Positions 6,658-12,367 of a stretch of DNA of 12,367 bases are shown here, piece after piece. The notes below the pieces were generated by a model that searched no databases, was not told where the DNA came from, and saw only the letters and a list, made by a program, of their open reading frames with translations. The translations under genes and the position numbers were made by a program. Origin of the DNA: Clostridiales bacterium DTU023 (GTDB lineage Bacteria; Bacillota; Clostridia; Saccharofermentanales; DTU023); NCBI GenBank assembly GCA_001512945.1, contig LFTF01000023.1, positions 1 through 12,367 on the forward strand, in the 5' to 3' direction. Within the stretch, counting starts at the first letter, position 1; each line of letters starts with the position of its first letter.

Positions 6658-7779
6658 GTGATTCGTTTTGAAAACGTAGTGAAAAAATACGGGGACGCAT
6701 TGATCCTCGATGATATAACCTTTGAAATAGAGGAAGGTGAATTTGCGGTTCTGATCGGTCCAAGCGGTTGTGGTAAAACGACAACCCTAAAAACCATCAA
6801 CCGGTTGATTGAGCCAGAAAAAGGTTGCATATTTGTAGAGGGGAAGGATATTTCTCAAACGAATCCGGTCGCGCTTCGCCGGAAAATCGGCTATGTAATC
6901 CAGGAAATCGGCCTCTTTCCGAATATGACGGTAGCACAGAACATTGCCGTCGTCCCCAAGCGTTTGAAATACAGTAAAGAGAAAATTGAGAAGATCACTC
7001 ATGATTTATTAGATATGGTCGATATGTCATACGTAGATTACGCGCACAAGTATCCGTCTGAGCTTTCAGGCGGGCAACAGCAGCGTATCGGCGTATTGAG
7101 AGCCTTGGCGGCTTCGCCACCCATCGTGTTGATGGATGAGCCGTTTGGAGCTCTTGATCCCATGACGCGCAGCACACTGCAAGATGAGCTTGTCCGGTTG
7201 CATAAGAAATTGAAGAAGACATTTGTCTTTGTCACGCACGATATGGACGAAGCGCTCAAACTGGCAGACAAGATCATTTTCATGGACGAGGGCAAAATCG
7301 TTCAGATGGGCTCCCCGGATGAAATGCTTGAAAATCCGGCAAATGATCTGATTAAATCTTTTATGGGTAAGCGGTTATCCGATAACGGAGTTGTTCCCTT
7401 GACAGCCGCCGATTTTATGAAGCCTCATCCGGTCAGCGCATACAAGAACCAAGGGGTACTAAAGAGTACCCAGATCATGGCGCGACGCGATATTGATACA
7501 TTGCTCATCAAAAATGACGATGAAACATATGCGGGGACTGTGACGATTAGAAATATAAGAAGATTCGGCAAACATGTCAATACGATCGGCGAGATTCCTG
7601 TGACCTCTCATGTCACCTCTTATGTGACCGATGACGCGGTTGAGAGTTTCGATAAGTTGCTCGATACCGACAGTGATTTTGTTGTTGTTCTAAACAAAAA
7701 TGACACAATCGCCGGGATTGTTACGAAGACAAGTATGGCGCGAGCCATGGCCGATACACTTTGGGGGGACGAATCATGA
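6658..7779 (+). CDS. opuCA: Osmoprotectant ABC transporter, ATP-binding protein with C-terminal CBS region
   Basis: The cytoplasmic ATPase that powers import of compatible solutes such as glycine betaine, carnitine or choline. All ABC motifs are present: Walker A GPSGCGKTT (34-42), Q-loop Gln82, signature LSGGQQQR (136-143), Walker B IVLMDE (156-161) and H-loop His194. Residues about 250-365 form a CBS-domain pair, typical of the OpuA/OpuC/ProV group, where it senses ionic strength or cyclic dinucleotides. The length (373) is normal for OpuCA. The start is GTG; GGAGGAGG at 6644-6651 lies six bases before it. Its TGA overlaps the ATG of the first permease (ATGA). The symbol is at family level: OpuB, OpuC and related systems cannot be told apart by the ATPase alone. 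Confidence 0.93.
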   Translation: MIRFENVVKKYGDALILDDITFEIEEGEFAVLIGPSGCGKTTTLKTINRLIEPEKGCIFVEGKDISQTNPVALRRKIGYVIQEIGLFPNMTVAQNIAVVPKRLKYSKEKIEKITHDLLDMVDMSYVDYAHKYPSELSGGQQQRIGVLRALAASPPIVLMDEPFGALDPMTRSTLQDELVRLHKKLKKTFVFVTHDMDEALKLADKIIFMDEGKIVQMGSPDEMLENPANDLIKSFMGKRLSDNGVVPLTAADFMKPHPVSAYKNQGVLKSTQIMARRDIDTLLIKNDDETYAGTVTIRNIRRFGKHVNTIGEIPVTSHVTSYVTDDAVESFDKLLDTDSDFVVVLNKNDTIAGIVTKTSMARAMADTLWGDES

Positions 7780-8399
7780 GTTTCTTCGAAATGTACGGAG
7801 AAAAAATTCTGAAAGCCATCGGTGTTCACTTCTTGTATGTGCTTGTTTCTGTGTCCATCGGATTTGTCATTGCGTTGGTGCTGGGCATCTTGCTGTCGCG
7901 AGTTCCGAGAATTGCCAGATTCGTTTTGCCACTCATTTCAGTGTTTCAGACCATACCGGGGATTGTATTTGTCGGTATCCTATTCCTGTATATAGGCATG
8001 AAACCTGCCACAGTGATTATCGCGCTAGCGATTTACGCCATGTTTCCTATCTTGAAAAACACATATGTGGGACTGTTAGAAGTCGATGACAGCCTGATCG
8101 AAGCGGCTCGTGGATGCGGTATGTCCCGGATGGAGAGGCTGTTTGAAGTAGAATTGCCCCTGGCCACGCCGTCAATCATTGGAGGGCTTCGCATGTCCAC
8201 CGTCTACACGGTGAGCTGGGCGGTGCTCGCGTCCATGATTGGTCTTGGCGGGCTTGGTGAGTTTATTTATATCGGAATTGCGACCAATAACAACGCATTG
8301 ATTATCGCCGGAGCTATCCCGGCGGCTGTGATGGCGATTGTACTGAGTCTGCTGATTGATGTAGTCAAGAAACGCAGTATGAAAAGAGTGGCCGCCTGA
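7776..8399 (+). CDS. Osmoprotectant ABC transporter permease (first)
   Basis: A 207-residue integral membrane protein of the OpuCB/OpuCD (ProW-like) type, with about five to six hydrophobic segments. The cytoplasmic EAA loop that docks to the ATPase is clear: EAARGCGMSRMERLF (109-123) followed by LPLATPSI. The ATG at 7776 is preferred over an upstream in-frame TTG (7761). It forms the classic ATGA overlap with the ATPase stop, and GGGGGG at 7763-7768 serves as ribosome site with seven bases of spacing. Translation should be coupled to the ATPase, giving balanced subunits. With the second permease it forms the transmembrane channel. Confidence 0.92.
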   Translation: MSFFEMYGEKILKAIGVHFLYVLVSVSIGFVIALVLGILLSRVPRIARFVLPLISVFQTIPGIVFVGILFLYIGMKPATVIIALAIYAMFPILKNTYVGLLEVDDSLIEAARGCGMSRMERLFEVELPLATPSIIGGLRMSTVYTVSWAVLASMIGLGGLGEFIYIGIATNNNALIIAGAIPAAVMAIVLSLLIDVVKKRSMKRVAA

Positions 8400-8995
8400 T
8401 GAATACGACAATTGTTTTTGAACATCTTTATATCGTTTTGCTGTCGGTGGTCTTTTCGGTAGCAATCGGGCTTCCCCTGGGAGTGGTCGCTTATTTATAC
8501 CGACCGGCGAGAAAGCCTGTGCTTTGGATTAGCGAGCTGTTGCAGACGATCCCTGCCCTGGCTCTGTTGGGTATGGTGATGCTTGTGGTCGGCGCCGGAA
8601 AGGCGACTGTCATTATTGGTCTATTGCTTTACTCTCTACTTCCAATCGTTCACAACACGTATCTCGGGTTGGAGAATGTTAACCCCGGCATCAAACGGGC
8701 GGCGCGTGGCATGGGGATGTCGAGAATGGATCGGCTTTTCAGCGTTGAATTGCCGTTATCCTTTCCTATGATCTTTACAGGCATTCGCATTGCGACAGTG
8801 ACGTCAGTTGGAGTTGCTGTATTTGCCACTTCTGTAGGCGGTGGAGGACTTGGGTCTGTGATCTATCAGGGGATCCGCACTCAGAATATGAAATTGATTT
8901 TATCGGGGACGCTTACCTTGATGGCGATGGCCGTCATCTTTGACAGTGGTATGGGCCTGATTGAGAAACGACTGAATAGACGCGGGAACGCGTAA
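8399..8995 (+). CDS. Osmoprotectant ABC transporter permease (second)
   Basis: A 198-residue membrane protein related to the first permease. Shared landmarks are the QTIP segment early in the protein and the EAA-type loop, here AARGMGMSRMDRLF (about 101-114) then ELPLSFPMI. Its ATG overlaps the stop of the first permease by one base (TGATG), so the two are translationally coupled and probably form a heterodimer. It is somewhat shorter than the Bacillus OpuCD type but ends normally after a last hydrophobic helix and a basic tail. Confidence 0.92.
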   Translation: MNTTIVFEHLYIVLLSVVFSVAIGLPLGVVAYLYRPARKPVLWISELLQTIPALALLGMVMLVVGAGKATVIIGLLLYSLLPIVHNTYLGLENVNPGIKRAARGMGMSRMDRLFSVELPLSFPMIFTGIRIATVTSVGVAVFATSVGGGGLGSVIYQGIRTQNMKLILSGTLTLMAMAVIFDSGMGLIEKRLNRRGNA

Positions 8996-9004
8996 ATAAA
9001 AAAA

Positions 9005-9044
9005 GCCTCTTAGACAGGTAAACGAAAATCTGAACCTGCAAGGC
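9005..9044 (+). promoter_or_regulatory. Foldable spacer between permease and receptor genes
   Basis: GCCT (9005-9008) pairs with AGGC (9041-9044), and CAGGT (9015-9019) with ACCTG (9034-9038), making a two-step hairpin. No T-run follows, so it is not a standard terminator. It may protect or process the mRNA so that the receptor is made in excess. The fold is drawn by eye. Confidence 0.35.
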
Positions 9045-9088
9045 AACGATTGTATTGTCAAAGGTTCAATAAATAATGGAGGAAATTA

Positions 9089-10015
9089 ATGAAAAAATAT
9101 TTAACAGTAATAGTAAGCTTAATTTTGGCGGTAGTTATAATGACTGGTTGTGCCGGCACGAAAGATGGATCGGCTAAGCCGATTGTCATATACGACGGAG
9201 AGTTTTCAGAGAGCAAAATTATTCACCAGATGGCGAAGATGCTTGTCGAGGAGCACACGGATGCCACAGTTGAAATTCGCGACGAAATGTCACCGGTCAA
9301 TAGCTACCGGGATCTAGCCAAAGGTGGTAGCGGTGACTTGATGAATAGTTACGACGGCACCTTATTGACCACATATCTGAAAAAAGATGTGCCCGACGTC
9401 CCGGAGGGGAAAACACTTTACGAATACGCTAATGAGGTTGCAATGGGAAAAGACGGTACGCGCCTTCTGAAACCACTGGGCCATGAAAACACATACGCAA
9501 TTGGGGTTACTAATGAGTTAGCCGCCCAATACAGGATAGACACGATTACAGATCTTGTCGCAGTAGCGCCCGAACTCATTTTCGGGGCAGAACACGAATT
9601 CTTCAGTGAAGAAGGTAGCATGAAGTATAGCCCGTTTGTCGATTTTTACGGACTTGAATTCAAAGAAAGTAAAGCAATTGAGATGGCGCTCAAGTATTCC
9701 GCAGTTGAAAGCGGAAACATTGATGTGACGATCGTCTATTCAACCGATGGCATGAACAAAAAGATCGGTCTCAAGGTTCTGGAAGATGACCGAAACTTCT
9801 TCGCCGAATATAATGACGCCCTGCTTGTACGCGACGATTTGTTTGATCGCTATGAGGAGATCGCTCCAAATCTGGAGGATGTGCTCAACATGTTGGCAGG
9901 TCAATTCACCGATGAGGGTATGACCGATTTGACCTATGAAGTCGATGTCAACGGGAAGACCCCGCAGGAAGTCGCAAGGGATTTCCTGGTTGAAAAGGGA
10001 TTAATCGGTTCGTAA
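9089..10015 (+). CDS. Osmoprotectant ABC transporter substrate-binding lipoprotein (OpuCC/OsmF-like)
   Basis: A 308-residue receptor that captures the solute outside the membrane. The signal peptide (MKKYL, then a hydrophobic core) ends in the lipobox MTGC with Cys21 as lipid anchor, as expected in a Gram-positive cell. The mature part follows the OpuAC/QAT family: GDLMNSYDGT (counterpart of the usual GDIxxxYTGT), LGHENTYAIGV, FGAEHEFF, a YSTDG motif and LEDDRNFF, then a C-terminal VDVNGKTPQEVARDFL. Tyr and Phe residues in these motifs are candidates for the aromatic cage that binds trimethylammonium groups. The ligand itself cannot be fixed from sequence. GGAGG at 9078-9082 lies six bases before the ATG. 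The receptor comes last in the operon, unlike the B. subtilis opuC order, where it is third. Confidence 0.92.
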   Translation: MKKYLTVIVSLILAVVIMTGCAGTKDGSAKPIVIYDGEFSESKIIHQMAKMLVEEHTDATVEIRDEMSPVNSYRDLAKGGSGDLMNSYDGTLLTTYLKKDVPDVPEGKTLYEYANEVAMGKDGTRLLKPLGHENTYAIGVTNELAAQYRIDTITDLVAVAPELIFGAEHEFFSEEGSMKYSPFVDFYGLEFKESKAIEMALKYSAVESGNIDVTIVYSTDGMNKKIGLKVLEDDRNFFAEYNDALLVRDDLFDRYEEIAPNLEDVLNMLAGQFTDEGMTDLTYEVDVNGKTPQEVARDFLVEKGLIGS

Positions 10016-10064
10016 TTTAATGTATAAACGCGGTTTTTAAATTCGCGGATTTTCAGGGAAAAAT

Positions 10065-10123
10065 GACCGAGTCATCACGTGAAAGAGAGTTGGCTGATTA
10101 TGGTAATCGGTCAGCACTTTTTT
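10065..10123 (+). terminator. Hairpin with T-tract after the opu operon, possibly an attenuator before alkA
   Basis: GCTGA (10093-10097) pairs with TCAGC (10111-10115), with extra weak pairs inside, followed after AC by TTTTTT at 10118-10123. An overlapping alternative stem joins GACCGA (10065-10070) to TCGGTC (10107-10112); the two cannot form together. The simplest reading is the opu operon terminator. The competing pairings leave room for attenuation of the repair genes. Confidence 0.5.
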
Positions 10124-10155
10124 ATCTAATATTGTTAATCCAAGGAGATTGCTCA

Positions 10156-10179
10156 ATGGAAACAGAATCCCAAGTCTGA
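10156..10179 (+). other. Possible seven-residue leader ORF upstream of alkA
   Basis: AAGGAG (10142-10147) lies eight bases before an ATG that encodes METESQV and then TGA. It is out of frame with alkA and ends 38 bases before it. The ribosome site is better spaced for this mini-ORF than for the in-frame TTG at 10149. It may be a leader peptide or a chance occurrence. Confidence 0.3.
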
Positions 10180-10217
10180 TTTGTGGTGTAATTGATTTTG
10201 CAGGAGATAACATTTCG

Positions 10218-11183
10218 ATGACTGACAATCAGGAACTTAATTATTTAGAGCTATTATCGCAAGATCTTTATGATGACGAGTATCTAGTATCGTTGACGCT
10301 TCCATATCTTCCGCCCTATCGGTGGGATGAACTAATCGCGTTTTTGGACGTAAGGACAATTGAGGGAGTAGAGACTGTTCTTGAAGGCGTCTACTACAGA
10401 ACAGTTCGGATGACGACAGAACAGGGACAATCCGTTACTGGATGGCTCGGAGTAGACAATGATGAATCAAAGCAAGCCATCCGTCTCACCTTGACAAAAA
10501 CGCTTCAGCCAGTGCTTCCACAAATAGTCCTAAAAACTGGGCGCATGTTTGATCTTGACTGCAATCCACATGAGATGCATCAACATCTTTCTAAGATGAA
10601 TAAAGTCAAGAGCGGGATATATGTTCCGGGAACCCGTGTTCCCGGTTCTTTTGACGTTTTTGAAATGAGTGTGCGCGCAGTGCTTGGGCAACAGATCACA
10701 GTGAAGGCTGCTCAGACGATTGCGGGACGGTTCGCTCAAAAGCACGGCACTCCCATCCAAACAAATGTTGTCGGGCTGACTCATATATTCCCTACGCCCG
10801 CAGAAATTCTAGAACTGGAAGGGTCTATCGCGGATCATTTGGGACCCTTGGGTGTTACAGGCAGGCGTTCACAAACAATCTTGGCTTTGGCCGAGATGAT
10901 TGAAGAGGAGAAGATTGATTTTTCTACTTGCGGTGACGCTGAATCGAAGATCAAAGAACTGATAAAGATTCCAGGCATTGGTCCCTGGACAGCCCATTAC
11001 ATCGCTATGCGGACATTCAAATGGCCGGATGCCTTCCCAAGCACTGACTACGGTGTCAAAAAGGTACTAGAACCTAGAACTCAAAAAGAAATCACGGCAT
11101 TGGCGGAAAATTGGAGACCCTGGCGCGCTTATGCGACCATCAATTTATGGAACTCATTGTCAGAAGGGAAAGAAGATGTATAA
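10218..11183 (+). CDS. alkA: DNA-3-methyladenine glycosylase II (AlkA)
   Basis: Excises alkylated bases such as 3-methyladenine from DNA, opening base-excision repair. The 321-residue protein has the AlkA N-terminal domain (LPYLPPYRWDELIAFL, about 28-43), then the HhH-GPD glycosylase fold. This includes FEMSVRAVLGQQ (148-159), the helix-hairpin-helix IPGIGPWTAHYIAMR (251-265) and the catalytic Asp277 in FPSTDYGVKK. The motif WRPWRAYA near the end matches E. coli AlkA. The ATG at 10218 is chosen with AGGAGAT at 10202-10208; an in-frame TTG at 10149 would add 23 residues that do not look like AlkA and would place the start next to its ribosome site. The gene ends inside ogt with an 8-base overlap, forming a repair operon. 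It lacks the Ada-type regulatory domain fused to AlkA in some species. Confidence 0.93.
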   Translation: MTDNQELNYLELLSQDLYDDEYLVSLTLPYLPPYRWDELIAFLDVRTIEGVETVLEGVYYRTVRMTTEQGQSVTGWLGVDNDESKQAIRLTLTKTLQPVLPQIVLKTGRMFDLDCNPHEMHQHLSKMNKVKSGIYVPGTRVPGSFDVFEMSVRAVLGQQITVKAAQTIAGRFAQKHGTPIQTNVVGLTHIFPTPAEILELEGSIADHLGPLGVTGRRSQTILALAEMIEEEKIDFSTCGDAESKIKELIKIPGIGPWTAHYIAMRTFKWPDAFPSTDYGVKKVLEPRTQKEITALAENWRPWRAYATINLWNSLSEGKEDV

Positions 11184-11682
11184 ATCGTATTATGAATCGC
11201 CTATTGGTTTAATGACGCTTGTAAGCGATGGAGACGCGCTTATAGGGGTATGGATAGAAGGCCAAAAATATTTTGCCGCGACGATGGACGAAAATACTGT
11301 TGAAAAGAACGATCTTGAGATATTTTTAAAAACAAGAAGCTGGCTTGACCGCTATTTTGCAGGTGATAAACCCGGCCATGATGAATTATCGCTTGCCCCC
11401 AAAGGCAGTCTCTTTAGGCAAGGAATTTGGAAGATACTTCTGGGAATTCCTTATGGCGAGACGATAGCGTACGGTGAGATCGCTGTGCGCATTGCCAAAC
11501 AATCCGGCATACTCAGGATGTCAGCTCAGGCCGTGGGTGGTGCAGTTGGCCATAATCCGATCAGCATTATTATTCCATGTCATCGCGTAATCGGTTCAAA
11601 AGGTCAGTTGACTGGTTTTGCCAGCGGTCTTACAAAAAAAGAGTGGTTGTTGAGACATGAAGGCGCAGAGATCATGGGGTAG
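11176..11682 (+). CDS. ogt: Methylated-DNA--[protein]-cysteine S-methyltransferase
   Basis: Removes methyl groups from O6-methylguanine by irreversible transfer to its own cysteine. The 168-residue protein holds the motif IPCHRVIG with acceptor Cys135. His136 and Glu162 (in HEG, 27 residues on, as in human MGMT) complete the relay, and Asn127 in GHNP is the hinge Asn. The Arg that pushes the base out in human MGMT is Gln118 here (SAQAVGG), which I recall as common in Bacillota members. The ATG at 11176 fits AAGGG at 11164-11168 and the usual MxxxYYxSPIG opening; an upstream in-frame ATG (11131) lies deep inside alkA. The gene overlaps alkA by 8 bases, so the two repair activities are made together. 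Confidence 0.94.
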   Translation: MYKSYYESPIGLMTLVSDGDALIGVWIEGQKYFAATMDENTVEKNDLEIFLKTRSWLDRYFAGDKPGHDELSLAPKGSLFRQGIWKILLGIPYGETIAYGEIAVRIAKQSGILRMSAQAVGGAVGHNPISIIIPCHRVIGSKGQLTGFASGLTKKEWLLRHEGAEIMG

Positions 11683-11741
11683 ACTGTTTGTGACAGGGAT
11701 GTTGGCTTATACTGATACAAAGTAGTAAAGGTACACCCATT

Positions 11742-12367
11742 ATGAAATTTAATTTCCTACCGACTCGTGATATTGAAGAAAACTCTTTGGGAAATGTATT
11801 GGACAAAGAGAAAATGAAAAACTTTCTGAATTGCAAAAATCCCGCCTTATGGGTTACTGCAACCGTTGCGGCCGCTTGTGTTATCCCGGTTGTTCTAACA
11901 TTGAGAAGTCCTAAACGCAAAGCCAAGGATATTCTGGATTGTCAATTGTCTGTCAAAGAGATCGCTTATCAGGCTCCTTTCTACTCATTTACCTACATTC
12001 CAGACCAAGCGCCCACGTATCAGTTTTTATCCGATCAACAATTGTTTGTTAAAGATGATTTCCTAACGAAAGATTATAGTAAAGAATGGCGATCACTTGG
12101 CACGATGGAGCTTGTGAAGCTTACTGAGGCCAACTTCGACGATCTGTTCTTCACAGGCCAAGATCGTCTCTTCTCAAGAATTCGCAGGAAAAACCTCAAT
12201 ACCTGGCAATTAGATATTTCGGGAGATCCGGATTCAATATTCTACTATCTGATGCAACAAAAGAATGGCGACGTGTATCTGGCCTATGGGTACCGAACGG
12301 ATGGACAAAATAATCTTGATTCAAGGGGCTGTATTGTCCGTTGGCTGTTTTTAATGAACGCAGATGA
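11742..12367 (+). CDS. M56/BlaR1-like membrane protein lacking the peptidase domain (3' end outside window)
   Basis: The frame is open from this ATG to the window edge (208 codons, no stop). A short N-terminal part leads to KMKNFLNCKNPALWV and a single membrane segment (about 35-54) followed by a basic stretch (SPKRKAK). The rest (from about 60) looks extracytoplasmic. I recognise this layout from the last membrane helix and sensor part of BlaR1/M56 family proteins in Bacillota, where a (K/N)xKNVLNxKKPAFWV-like sequence precedes the helix and GDVYLAYGY...RWLF occurs in the outer domain. The family's multi-helix zinc protease domain with HExxH is absent: only about 60 bases separate this start from ogt. 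It may be a truncated relic or a stand-alone membrane-anchored domain. AAAGG at 11727-11731 is a fair ribosome site 10 bases before the ATG. Confidence 0.7.
   Translation, partial: MKFNFLPTRDIEENSLGNVLDKEKMKNFLNCKNPALWVTATVAAACVIPVVLTLRSPKRKAKDILDCQLSVKEIAYQAPFYSFTYIPDQAPTYQFLSDQQLFVKDDFLTKDYSKEWRSLGTMELVKLTEANFDDLFFTGQDRLFSRIRRKNLNTWQLDISGDPDSIFYYLMQQKNGDVYLAYGYRTDGQNNLDSRGCIVRWLFLMNAD

Noticed and set aside
6345..6830. 161-codon open frame on the minus strand overlapping the start of the opu ATPase
   Set aside because: Its first part is the antisense of the Walker A region (a pattern often seen opposite ABC ATPases), and it has no ribosome site or recognisable domain.
7761..7775. TTG start giving a five-residue longer first permease
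   Set aside because: The ATG at 7776 has the ATGA overlap and a well-spaced G-rich ribosome site that the TTG start would overlap.
10081..10123. T-box riboswitch, suggested by GAAAGAGAG before a hairpin and T-run
   Set aside because: The conserved T-box sequence (AGGGTGG-type) and a full stem I are absent, and alkA is not a usual T-box target.
10149..10217. TTG start giving AlkA 23 extra residues
   Set aside because: The start lies only one base after its supposed ribosome site and the added residues do not resemble AlkA; ATG 10218 has its own AGGAG.
11131..11175. Upstream ATG for ogt
   Set aside because: It lies deep in alkA with no ribosome site, and methyltransferases of this type start close to the YYxSPIG motif.

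Overview
The window looks like accessory-rich chromosome from a Gram-positive bacterium of the Bacillota (Bacillus/Clostridium side). The evidence is strong GGAGG-type Shine-Dalgarno sites, a lipoprotein-anchored substrate-binding protein, an OpuC-type compatible-solute transporter, a Cna-B-repeat surface protein with a sortase-substrate-like C-terminus, and a fragment resembling a BlaR1/M56 membrane protein. No rRNA, tRNA or CRISPR array is visible. The species cannot be named from this sequence.

Left part (1-2887, + strand). The window opens inside a gene for a MACPF (perforin-like) pore-forming protein with a C-terminal domain carrying two DDTGG repeats. Its frame is open to 1431 except for one in-frame TAA at 157-159. 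Next comes a complete small DsrE/DsrF-like protein (1511-1849). Directly against its stop codon lies a decayed IS256-family insertion sequence (about 1850-2887). Its transposase has lost most of its N-terminal third and carries a +1 frameshift, so it should not move on its own.

Middle (2888-6657). About 500 bases without a convincing gene are followed by two tandem rho-independent terminators, both suited to stopping leftward transcription. They serve the only large minus-strand gene, 3493-5916: an 807-residue secreted protein with six Cna-B-like repeats, a DUF11-like domain and a C-terminal wall-anchor layout in which LPxTG is replaced by VPAPG. A 741-base divergent intergenic region follows. 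It should hold the promoter of this surface protein and that of the transporter operon.

Right part (6658-12367, + strand). A four-gene operon encodes an osmoprotectant (glycine betaine/choline/carnitine-type) ABC importer: ATPase with a C-terminal CBS region, two permeases, and a lipoprotein receptor. The first three genes overlap by 1-4 bases. The receptor follows a 93-base spacer that can fold. After a hairpin with a T-tract comes a two-gene DNA alkylation repair operon: alkA (3-methyladenine glycosylase) and ogt (O6-alkylguanine methyltransferase), overlapping by 8 bases. The window ends in a partial gene that resembles the C-terminal half of M56/BlaR1-like proteins but lacks the metalloprotease domain.

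The right part is an ordinary stress-response block covering osmotic and alkylation stress. The left and middle parts carry the variable cargo: pore-former, surface adhesin, broken IS. I found no clear sign of a wholly new multi-gene system. The best leads are the interrupted MACPF gene, the non-canonical anchor of the Cna-B protein, the foldable leader before alkA-ogt, and the protease-less M56-like protein.
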